This document shows, piece by piece, positions 4,633 through 10,793 of a stretch of DNA of 10,793 bases. The translations under genes and the position numbers were made by a program. Origin of the DNA: an uncultured Eubacteriales bacterium (GTDB lineage Bacteria > Bacillota > Clostridia > Oscillospirales > Oscillospiraceae); NCBI GenBank assembly GCA_900549485.1, contig UROG01000053.1, forward strand, positions 1-10,793. The letters are read 5' to 3'. The notes under the pieces were generated by a model that was not told the DNA's origin, ran no database searches, and was given only the letters and a program-made list of their open reading frames with translations. How positions within the stretch are numbered: position 1 is the first letter of the stretch; every line of letters begins with the position of its first letter.

Positions 4633-6929
4633 TGAGTAACGTTAAAAAGCCCGAATACCGCCACATCGGCAAGTACCGCCCCAGAAAAGAAGCAAGAGAG
4701 ATAGTCACCGGCAAGTGCATATACCTTGACGACTACAAGATGAAGGATATGCTCCACGCAAAGCTCATGCCCAGCCCCTATGCACACGCAATGATAAAGG
4801 ACATCGACACATCCGCCGCGGAAGCGCTCCCCGGCGTACACGCCGTTGTTACATACAAGAATCAGCCTGAGTTCTCCAAGGAATTCCTCCAGGGTCTTCC
4901 CCCTATAAAGAAGCTCTGCGACGAGCATCTGCGCTACGTCGGCGACTGTGTCGCTCTCGTCTGCGCGGAGAGTGAGGAGCTGTGCGAGGAAGCGATCCGC
5001 CTTATAAAGGTCGAGTATGAAGTGCTGCCCGCCGTTTTCGATATAGAGGAAGCAAAGGCCGACGGCGCTGCACAGCTCTATCCCGGCTTCTTCCAGAACA
5101 ACCGCTACGAGAAGGATCTCGGCTTCGGCGATGAGAAGATGCTGTTCGCCGTTGAGCGCGGCGACTGCGACAAGGCCTGCGAGGAAGCCGACTTCGTTTA
5201 CGAAGGCACCGGCTACTTTGAGACAAACCCCTCGCCCCTTGCTCCCGAACCGCCCGAAATGATCATGTGGTACGACGATATCAACAACAAGTACCTCATG
5301 TGGGCGACTGCACAGTCCGACCGTGTTCCCAAGATGCCCCCCGATGTCGGCCGTATGCCCGCAGACGCCGTTATCGAGACGCGTGTGTTCAACGTCGGCG
5401 GCTCCTACGGCAACAAGCAGGAAATGACCCTTATGTGTCTGTATACCGCAATGCTCTCCAGACTTACCGGCCATCCCGTGCGCTTCAGAATGAACAAGGA
5501 AGACCAGCTCACCATTCATGAAATGCGTCTGGCCTCCCGCTTCACCGCCCGCTTCTCCATCAAGGACGGCATAATGACCTCCGTAAAGGGTCACTGGTAC
5601 GTCATGCCCGGCTACACCGACGACGCAGGCTACTGCATCACCGCCGTCGGTCTCGGCGAAATGCAGGTCGCTCTTGCAAAGTGCCAGAACTGGGACATCG
5701 ACACCTGCATGTACGCCACAAATACCATCTCCTGCGGCACCGTCCGCGGCTTCGGCGGTCAGGAGCTCAAGAGCGCGATGATGCCCGTTATCGACCATAT
5801 GCTGGCCGAGCGCAACATGGACCCCGTCAAATTCTTCCATGACAACTTTGTCTGCGCAGGCGACCGCTATATGTGGCGTGACTGCAACTGGTGGACCTGC
5901 CACGAGGTCGATTACCGCGAGGCTATCCTTGAAGCCGCCGAGAAATTCGGCTGGAAGGATAAGTTCAAGGGCTGGTATAAGCCCACTTCCGTAAACGGCG
6001 CAAAGAGAATAGGCGTCGGCGTTTCCATCCACGGCAACGGCGACGTCGGCGAGGACAACTCCGAGGCGATCGTAAGACTGCACACCAACGGCTCCGTTAT
6101 CCTCAACCAGTCTCTCGTTGAATCCGGTCAGGGACAGAGAGCCGCCTGCGCAAAGATGGTTGCGGAGGTTCTCAACGTTCCCTTTGAATCCGTCACCGTT
6201 ACCAATACCGGTACTGTAGATAACCCCGTTGAATTCGGTCTGTGCGGCTCCCGCGGCACTCTTACCTCCGGTACCGCCGCCACCCGCGCCGCAGAGGATG
6301 CACTCCGTCAGCTCCAGGTCATGGCGGCAGGCGTGTTCCGCTGCTCCCCCAACGAGATAGAGACCTGCGACGGCTTTGTATGGGTCTCCAACAAGCCCGA
6401 CAACAAGCTGCCCTGGGCCGCCATCATTCCTTACTCTACCTCCATCACCGGCTTCGGCCGCTGGAAGGCAAACTACGCGCAGCCCAATATGTGCATCAAC
6501 TTCGTTGAGGTCGAGGTCGATATGGAAACCGGCGAGGCAAAGCTTCTCCGCGAGCTTATCGGCACCGACGTCGGTCAGATCATCGACCCGAAGGCTCTCG
6601 AGATGCAGCTTCAGGCGTCCATCGGCTCCGCAATGGTCGATACCGGCACGTTTGAGGAAACCATTTACGACAAATACACCGGCCGCATCATGACCAACAA
6701 CCTTATCGACTACAAGTGGCGTCCGTTCAACGAGTTCCCGCCCATTGACATGGTCATCAAGGAAAGCCAGCCCAACATTTCTCGCTTCAAGGCTGTCGGC
6801 GTCGGCGAAATCTCCGGTTCCGCAGGCGCGGCGGCGATCTCCATGGCGATCTCCAACGCAATCGGCAAGCACTACATGAAGTATCCTGCAACGCCCGTTA
6901 ACGTGCTGCAGGTCATCAACGAAGGTTAA
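4632..6929 (+). CDS. Molybdenum hydroxylase large subunit (molybdopterin-binding, catalytic)
   Basis: A 765-residue catalytic subunit of the xanthine oxidase family, complete from the N-terminal a/b hammerhead domain (about 20-135, TGKCIYLDD) through both Moco-binding regions. Visible motifs are ATAQSD (225-230), GGSYGNKQ (256-263), VRGFGGQE (371-378), ESGQGQR (497-503), GSRGTLTSG (539-547) and the catalytic glutamate Glu726 in GVGEISG (723-729). The glutamate that in mammalian xanthine dehydrogenase follows GGFGGK is Gln263 here, while the arginine of the RGFGG motif is kept; this argues against calling it a xanthine dehydrogenase. The start ATG overlaps the preceding stop and has GAAAGGGG upstream. 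There is no Tat signal, so it is cytoplasmic. Cofactor insertion genes (XdhC-like) are not in the window. Family firm; substrate, perhaps a heteroaromatic or aromatic compound, unknown. Confidence 0.93.
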   Translation: MSNVKKPEYRHIGKYRPRKEAREIVTGKCIYLDDYKMKDMLHAKLMPSPYAHAMIKDIDTSAAEALPGVHAVVTYKNQPEFSKEFLQGLPPIKKLCDEHLRYVGDCVALVCAESEELCEEAIRLIKVEYEVLPAVFDIEEAKADGAAQLYPGFFQNNRYEKDLGFGDEKMLFAVERGDCDKACEEADFVYEGTGYFETNPSPLAPEPPEMIMWYDDINNKYLMWATAQSDRVPKMPPDVGRMPADAVIETRVFNVGGSYGNKQEMTLMCLYTAMLSRLTGHPVRFRMNKEDQLTIHEMRLASRFTARFSIKDGIMTSVKGHWYVMPGYTDDAGYCITAVGLGEMQVALAKCQNWDIDTCMYATNTISCGTVRGFGGQELKSAMMPVIDHMLAERNMDPVKFFHDNFVCAGDRYMWRDCNWWTCHEVDYREAILEAAEKFGWKDKFKGWYKPTSVNGAKRIGVGVSIHGNGDVGEDNSEAIVRLHTNGSVILNQSLVESGQGQRAACAKMVAEVLNVPFESVTVTNTGTVDNPVEFGLCGSRGTLTSGTAATRAAEDALRQLQVMAAGVFRCSPNEIETCDGFVWVSNKPDNKLPWAAIIPYSTSITGFGRWKANYAQPNMCINFVEVEVDMETGEAKLLRELIGTDVGQIIDPKALEMQLQASIGSAMVDTGTFEETIYDKYTGRIMTNNLIDYKWRPFNEFPPIDMVIKESQPNISRFKAVGVGEISGSAGAAAISMAISNAIGKHYMKYPATPVNVLQVINEG

Positions 6930-6944
6930 TAGGGAGGATTTGAA

Positions 6945-9311
6945 ATGCAGGAATTCAAGCACGTAAATGCAAAGTCCTTCGATGAAGCAATTGAGGAACT
7001 CAAGGGCAGCAAGGAAGCCAATCAGGCTATCGCCGGCGGCACCGACCTTATGACCGAGCTTCGTACCAGAATCCAGCCGGTCTATCCCGACAAAATAGTC
7101 AACCTCAAATCCATTGAAGGTGCCGAATATATTGAAGGCACGGACACCGTAAAGATCGGTGCCCTCACAAAGCTGAAGGATGTTGAAGCATCCGACAGGC
7201 TCCCCGCCGTTCTCAAGGAAGCCGCGCACTCCGTCGCATCTCCTCTGGTCCGCAACAAGGCCACTATCGGCGGCAACATCTGCCAGGATGTACGCTGCTG
7301 GTTCTACCGCTATCCGGAAGGAAGCGGCGGCGCTCTCGAATGTGCGCGCAAGGGCGGCGCAGAGTGCTATGCCCTCAAGGGCGACAGCCGTTTCCACTCC
7401 ATCTTCGGCGGCATGAAGACCGTTGCACACGTCGGCTGCTCCGGAGGATGCCCCAATAATACCGATATCTCCGGCTACATGGAAAAGCTCCGCAACGGCG
7501 ATTGGGCCGCTGCCGCAGATATCTTCTACCGCGTCAACCCCATGCCCTCCATTACCAGCCGCGTCTGCGCACATCTGTGCGAGGATCACTGCAACAGAAC
7601 CACCGTTATGGCCACCGAGGATCGGAAGAACCATGACGACTGCGTTTCCATCCACACCGTTGAGCGCGCTCTGGGCGATTACGCCATGGAGCACAAGGAT
7701 GTCTACTATGCAGCCCCCAAGACCGAGACGGGCGTAAAGGTCGCCGTCATCGGCGCGGGCCCCGCGGGTCTGACCGCCGCATACTATCTGCGCAAGGCAG
7801 GCCATGCCGTCACCGTTTTCGACAAGATGGAAAAGGCCGGCGGTATGCTTCAGTATGCTATCCCTCACTACCGTCTCCCCAAGCACTATGTTGACGACGT
7901 TGCAGGCGCTATCGCCGGTATGGGCGTAAAGTTCGAGTTCGGCAAGGAGCTTGGCAAGGACATCGAGGCCGCTCAGCTTGAGAAGGACTTCGACAAGGTC
8001 TTCTACGCGACAGGCGCATGGAAGCGTCCCGTTATCGGCTTCGACGGCGAGGAATTTACCGAGTTCGGTCTTGAGTTCCTTGTTGAAGTCAACAAGTGGA
8101 TGAACAAGAAGAACCGTGAAAACGTCATCGTATACGGCGGCGGTAATGTCGCTATGGACGTTGCCGTTACCGCAAAGAGACTCGGCGCAAAGTCCGTCAC
8201 CCTTATCTTCCGTAAGCCCGAGAGCGAGCTGACCGCTTCCAAGGAAGAGGTCGAGCGCGCAAAGGAAGAGGGCGTGCAGCTCATGCCTCAGTGGGCGCCT
8301 GTGCGCACCATTTACAAGGACGGCAACGTCGTCGGCCTCATGCTCAAGAGATGCAACTACACCCGCGACGAAAACGGCCGTCTCGTCCTCAGCTATGACG
8401 AGAACGACACCACCGTCGTCAATGCCGACTCCATCCTTATGGCAGCCGGACAGAAGGTCGATCTCGGCTTCCTCAAGGAGGGCTATGACCTTGCAAACGC
8501 TAAGGGACGCCTCGTCGTCGATGCGGAATCCCAGGCTACCAGCCACGCGGGCGTATACGCCGGCGGCGACATAGTCTCCGGTCCGTCCACCGTTATTTCC
8601 GCTATCCGTCAGGGACGCAATGCGGCAGAAGCCATCAATGAAAGCTGCGGCATCGCAAAGCCTGAGTATAAGCATGAAGGCTTCCTCAAGTTCGATCCCG
8701 AGTTTGCAAATCTCCACCGCGGCGTAAAGGATATCTCCATCCCCGCCGCCGAGAGAACTCTCGACAGGGAAGACACCGTTACCATCGCAAAAGAGTATGC
8801 CGAGCAGGAAGCGCGCCGCTGCATGAACTGCGGCTGCTACTCCGTCAACGCCTCTGATATCAGCCCCGCACTCCTTCTTCTTGACGCCGACATCGTCACC
8901 ACCAAGAAGACCGTCAAGGCGGAAGAGTTCTTCACCGCACATCTTGACACCAAGGATCAGCTTGAGGCCGGTGAGCTTGTCAAGGAGATTGTTATAAAGC
9001 CCGATACAGATGCGATCACTCATTATGAGAAGTTCCGTATCCGCAAGAGTCTTGACTTCGCAATAGTCTCTCTCGCCAGCTCCTACAAAGCAGGCGGCAA
9101 GGACATCCGCCTCGTCCTCGGCGGCGTCGCCCCCGTTCCCGTGGAGCTGAAGAAGGTCGAGGAGTACCTTGCAGGCAAGACACTTACCGATGAAGTCATA
9201 GCAAAGGCCTCCGAAATGGCAGTAGAAGGCGCTCTGCCCATACGCAACAATGAATACAAGATCCATGAAGTTCGCGTAATGGTCAAGAGATTCCTCGAAT
9301 CCATCAGATAA
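6945..9311 (+). CDS. FAD medium subunit with inserted GltD/NfnB-like NAD(P)H oxidoreductase module
   Basis: A 788-residue chimera. Residues 1-156 are the first part of a CoxM/HcrB-type FAD subunit: AIAGGTDLM (29-37), TIGGNIC (107-113) and an HcrB-like Fe-S loop with Cys118, Cys133 and Cys141 ending RFHSIFGG (149-156). Residues about 157-630 resemble the GltD/NfnB family: CSGGCP (165-170), CAHLCEDHC (208-216), the FAD Rossmann motif VIGAGPAG (268-275), the NAD(P) motif GGGNVAMD (398-405) followed by FRK (422-424), a second FAD segment YAGGDIVSGPSTVISAIRQG (538-557), and EARRCMNCG (622-630). The host resumes at CYSVNASDISPALLLLDAD (631-649) and ends with the CO-dehydrogenase flavoprotein C-terminal domain (about 675-788). 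Host parts total about 314 residues, a normal subunit length. GGAGG lies seven bases before the ATG; the gap after the large subunit is 15 nt. It probably exchanges electrons with NAD(P)(H). One continuous frame, so not a sequencing join of two genes. Confidence 0.88.
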   Translation: MQEFKHVNAKSFDEAIEELKGSKEANQAIAGGTDLMTELRTRIQPVYPDKIVNLKSIEGAEYIEGTDTVKIGALTKLKDVEASDRLPAVLKEAAHSVASPLVRNKATIGGNICQDVRCWFYRYPEGSGGALECARKGGAECYALKGDSRFHSIFGGMKTVAHVGCSGGCPNNTDISGYMEKLRNGDWAAAADIFYRVNPMPSITSRVCAHLCEDHCNRTTVMATEDRKNHDDCVSIHTVERALGDYAMEHKDVYYAAPKTETGVKVAVIGAGPAGLTAAYYLRKAGHAVTVFDKMEKAGGMLQYAIPHYRLPKHYVDDVAGAIAGMGVKFEFGKELGKDIEAAQLEKDFDKVFYATGAWKRPVIGFDGEEFTEFGLEFLVEVNKWMNKKNRENVIVYGGGNVAMDVAVTAKRLGAKSVTLIFRKPESELTASKEEVERAKEEGVQLMPQWAPVRTIYKDGNVVGLMLKRCNYTRDENGRLVLSYDENDTTVVNADSILMAAGQKVDLGFLKEGYDLANAKGRLVVDAESQATSHAGVYAGGDIVSGPSTVISAIRQGRNAAEAINESCGIAKPEYKHEGFLKFDPEFANLHRGVKDISIPAAERTLDREDTVTIAKEYAEQEARRCMNCGCYSVNASDISPALLLLDADIVTTKKTVKAEEFFTAHLDTKDQLEAGELVKEIVIKPDTDAITHYEKFRIRKSLDFAIVSLASSYKAGGKDIRLVLGGVAPVPVELKKVEEYLAGKTLTDEVIAKASEMAVEGALPIRNNEYKIHEVRVMVKRFLESIR

Positions 9312-9321
9312 AAATTGAGCG

Positions 9322-9339
9322 CGGGGCGGCAAAGCCCCG
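9322..9339 (+). other. Stem-loop after the FAD subunit gene
   Basis: CGGGGC (9322-9327) pairs with GCCCCG (9334-9339) around GGCAAA. There is no T-run after it, only a weak TTTTA at 9356-9360, after a CCTGAT direct repeat (9341-9346, 9351-9356). It may partly attenuate read-through into the transporter gene or protect the upstream mRNA. Confidence 0.45.
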
Positions 9340-9360
9340 GCCTGATAAAGCCTGATTTTA

Positions 9361-9390
9361 TGCGGGCAGTCAGTCAAACGGCTGCCCGCA
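9361..9390 (+). other. Stem-loop before the transporter gene
   Basis: TGCGGGCAG (9361-9369) pairs perfectly with CTGCCCGCA (9382-9390) across a 12-nt loop. No T-run follows, so it is not an intrinsic terminator. No convincing promoter is visible in the 115-nt gap, so the transporter is probably transcribed from the enzyme operon, with this hairpin as a processing or stability element. Confidence 0.5.
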
Positions 9391-9426
9391 GCGTTCTGAT
9401 AATGAATGTGAAAGGTGTAACGAATT

Positions 9427-10626
9427 ATGAAACAAAGCAAGGCATACAAATGGATAGTTCTTGCCATTCTTATGGTTGGCACCGCGATTCTCTATTACTC
9501 CAACATGATCTTCGCCGTCCGTCCCGACACGATGCCCACTTTCGGCATCGGCCCCGCCGAGCTTACCGCGATCTCCACCATCGGCTGTCTGCCGGGCGCG
9601 TTTCTCAGTGTTATAATCGGCAAGGTTCTTGACGACAAGGGCGTAAAGAAATTCACCGCACTTGGACTTATTCTCACCGTGGCATGCATGGTGTGGCGTA
9701 TATTCGCCCATACCTATGTTGAGCTTTTCATTGCTACCGTACTCATCGGCACCTTCCTCCTGCCCATTACCATCGTCGGACCCAAAATGGTCGGCGGTCT
9801 GTTCATGCCTGAGGAAATGCCTCTGGCAATGGGCTTCTTCGGCGCGGCGGGCGGTCTCGGCACAACTCTGGCTTTCGCCACGGGTAATGCCTTCCCCAGC
9901 CTTCCTGCGGCGTTTGCGGGCGTCTCCATCCTCGGCGGCATACTGCTTCTGGCATGGCTGCTCATCGTCAAAGAGCCGCCCAAGGGACCGGCGCTTGACG
10001 CGGACGCGGGCAAGGGCAACCTTGCCAAGGTCCTCAAGAGCAAGAATATGTGGCTCGTCATGCTCTGCTCCGGCTTCGCGGTCGGCGCGGCTCTGCTCAT
10101 AAATACACATCTCACCGCCGCCTTTATCGAAAAGGGCGCGCCTGAACAGATGGCAAGCGCGATAGGCACCGTCCTCAATCTCTCGCTTATCATCGGCGGT
10201 ATTCTCGCAGGCGCCGTTATCGGCAAAATCGGCAGGATCAACCCGCCGTATGCGTTTATCTGCATCGTGGGCGGACTGTTCTACCTGCTTGCATACCTGC
10301 TGCCCGTCAGCGGCTTTACGTTCGTACTCGTCGCACTGGGCGGACTTATCTGCTCCGGCTCCGTGGGCGTCAGCTTCACCCGTATCCCGCTCCTGCCGCT
10401 CACCGGCGACTTCGGTCCCGAGTGCATCGGCACCGCCACCGGCATGAACCAGACTGCCCTCGGCATAATGTCCTTTGTCCTGCCGACGATCGTTGCGGCA
10501 ATAGCGGGCGGCAACAATCTTATGGTCTTCTGCATCGCGTTCGCGCTTCTCGTGATCTGCGGTGTTGTCGGCATGTTTATCCCCGAGCTTGGCGAAAAGG
10601 GCAAGCTTGCAATGTCCAGAAAGTAA
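9427..10626 (+). CDS. MFS transporter
   Basis: A 399-residue major facilitator superfamily permease in the cytoplasmic membrane. About twelve hydrophobic segments are visible, roughly 9-29, 47-66, 75-93, 97-118, 132-152, 161-182, then a cytoplasmic loop (183-207, KEPPKGPALDADAGKG), then 208-228, 244-264, 274-293, 297-318, 338-358 and 363-385. GKVLDDKGVKKF (65-76) sits in the loop between segments 2 and 3, where MFS motif A lies. The overall feel, including GPKMVGG and AMGFFGAAGGLGT, is of the CynX/NimT-like or anion-type MFS branch, but that is an impression. AAAGGTG (9411-9417) precedes the ATG by nine bases. Its position directly after the molybdenum enzyme suggests it moves that enzyme's substrate or product. 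Specificity unknown. Confidence 0.9.
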   Translation: MKQSKAYKWIVLAILMVGTAILYYSNMIFAVRPDTMPTFGIGPAELTAISTIGCLPGAFLSVIIGKVLDDKGVKKFTALGLILTVACMVWRIFAHTYVELFIATVLIGTFLLPITIVGPKMVGGLFMPEEMPLAMGFFGAAGGLGTTLAFATGNAFPSLPAAFAGVSILGGILLLAWLLIVKEPPKGPALDADAGKGNLAKVLKSKNMWLVMLCSGFAVGAALLINTHLTAAFIEKGAPEQMASAIGTVLNLSLIIGGILAGAVIGKIGRINPPYAFICIVGGLFYLLAYLLPVSGFTFVLVALGGLICSGSVGVSFTRIPLLPLTGDFGPECIGTATGMNQTALGIMSFVLPTIVAAIAGGNNLMVFCIAFALLVICGVVGMFIPELGEKGKLAMSRK

Positions 10627-10633
10627 TGATATC

Positions 10634-10669
10634 ATAGCCTATTGAGGACTGCCGTTCTCAATAGGCTAT
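10634..10669 (+). other. 13-bp stem-loop after the transporter gene
   Basis: ATAGCCTATTGAG (10634-10646) pairs perfectly with CTCAATAGGCTAT (10657-10669) around a 10-nt loop, beginning eight bases after the transporter stop codon. It lacks a T-run and precedes a full terminator, so it probably protects the 3' end. Confidence 0.6.
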
Positions 10670-10679
10670 CCAGCTTGCC

Positions 10680-10705
10680 AAAAAAGTCCTGCAAGGACTT
10701 TTTTT
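10680..10705 (+). terminator. Intrinsic terminator of the molybdenum operon and transporter
   Basis: AAAAAAGTCCT (10680-10690) pairs with AGGACTTTTTT (10694-10704) around a GCA loop, ending in a seven-T run (10699-10705). The A-tract on the other side could let it also act on minus-strand transcripts. Its layout (GCC, A-run, hairpin, T-run, GAC) matches the second half of repeat copies A and B, so it is a third, diverged member. Confidence 0.85.
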
Positions 10706-10716
10706 GACCGCGCTTT

Positions 10717-10788
10717 CCGCCGAGCATTTTGAAAGAGATCAAAATGCTGTTACCGAAAGCCTTGATATATCAAGGCTTTCGACGGCGG
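10717..10788. repeat. Nested palindromes that can fold as a three-way junction
   Basis: CCGCC (10717-10721) pairs with GGCGG (10784-10788), enclosing two hairpins: AGCATTTTGA/TCAAAATGCT (10723-10732 with 10739-10748) and a perfect 28-bp palindrome at 10754-10781 with half-site CGAAAGCCTTGATA. No reading frame or promoter is visible. It could be a REP-like element, a small non-autonomous mobile element or a bidirectional 3'-end structure; the window ends five bases later, so its right boundary is unknown. Confidence 0.5.
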
Positions 10789-10793
10789 TTTAT

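Noticed and set aside
6945..9311. Possibility that the 788-residue chimera is a frameshifted or misassembled pair of genes
   Set aside because: The frame is continuous, both host flanks are complete, the inserted module is complete, and codon bias is uniform throughout; host parts add up to a normal subunit length.
4584..9482. A 1632-codon minus-strand open frame opposite the molybdenum operon
   Set aside because: It is in exact codon register with the genes on the other strand and stays open only because they avoid TTA, CTA and TCA. Its translation lacks recognisable domains, whereas the plus-strand proteins have complete family motifs.
9370..10635. A 421-codon minus-strand frame opposite the MFS transporter
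   Set aside because: Charged, low-complexity translation in codon register with a clear 12-TM protein; a codon-bias shadow.
1..10793. CRISPR arrays, tRNA or rRNA genes, insertion sequences or prophage genes
   Set aside because: I saw no regularly spaced repeats, cloverleaf-like sequence, transposase or integrase motifs anywhere in the window.

Overview
The window looks like chromosomal DNA of an anaerobic, moderately GC-rich member of the Bacillota (Clostridia, possibly an Oscillospirales-like gut lineage). The basis is strong AGGAGG-type ribosome binding sites, near-consensus TTGACA/TATAAT promoters in AT-rich gaps, A-tract/hairpin/T-tract terminators, and Fe-S and molybdenum enzyme content. 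The taxonomic call is inference; no rRNA or marker gene is present.

Layout. (1) 129-1661, minus: an FGGY-family sugar kinase with its own promoter, whose -10 box is wrapped by an 11-bp-arm inverted repeat, a likely operator. (2) 1816-2178, minus: a small unrecognised protein, divergent from (3) 2298-2975, plus: a class I SAM-dependent methyltransferase closed by a textbook terminator. (4) 3062-3931, minus: a FkbM-type methyltransferase, divergent from (5-8) a plus-strand cluster running to 10626: a [2Fe-2S] subunit, a molybdopterin-binding catalytic subunit, an unusual 788-residue FAD subunit, and a 12-TM MFS transporter. The tail (10627-10793) holds a terminator and a dense set of palindromes cut by the window edge.

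The centre of interest is the molybdenum hydroxylase operon. Its three enzyme genes are tightly packed (1-nt overlap, then a 15-nt gap) and form the classic small/large/medium subunits. The medium subunit is not ordinary. An HcrB/CoxM-like FAD subunit, with its own extra [4Fe-4S] loop, is split by an inserted module of about 470 residues resembling the GltD/NfnB family of Fe-S flavoprotein NAD(P)H oxidoreductases. The insertion lies just before what appears to be the fourth cysteine of the host Fe-S loop. Without it the subunit is about 314 residues, a normal family length. The predicted enzyme therefore has a built-in route from Moco through 2Fe-2S centres, FAD and 4Fe-4S centres to a second FAD and a pyridine nucleotide. 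The adjacent transporter suggests that the substrate is imported or the product exported; the substrate is unknown.

A second signal links two separate transcription units. A 16-bp dyad, TGTTGCACAGGC(A/T)ACA, with CRP/FNR-superfamily geometry (TGTTG-N6-CAACA), occurs upstream of both the methyltransferase (2206-2221) and the molybdenum operon (4015-4030). It has the same orientation and identical spacing to the predicted -35 and -10 boxes in both, implying a shared regulator. A family of short terminator-like repeats follows several genes.
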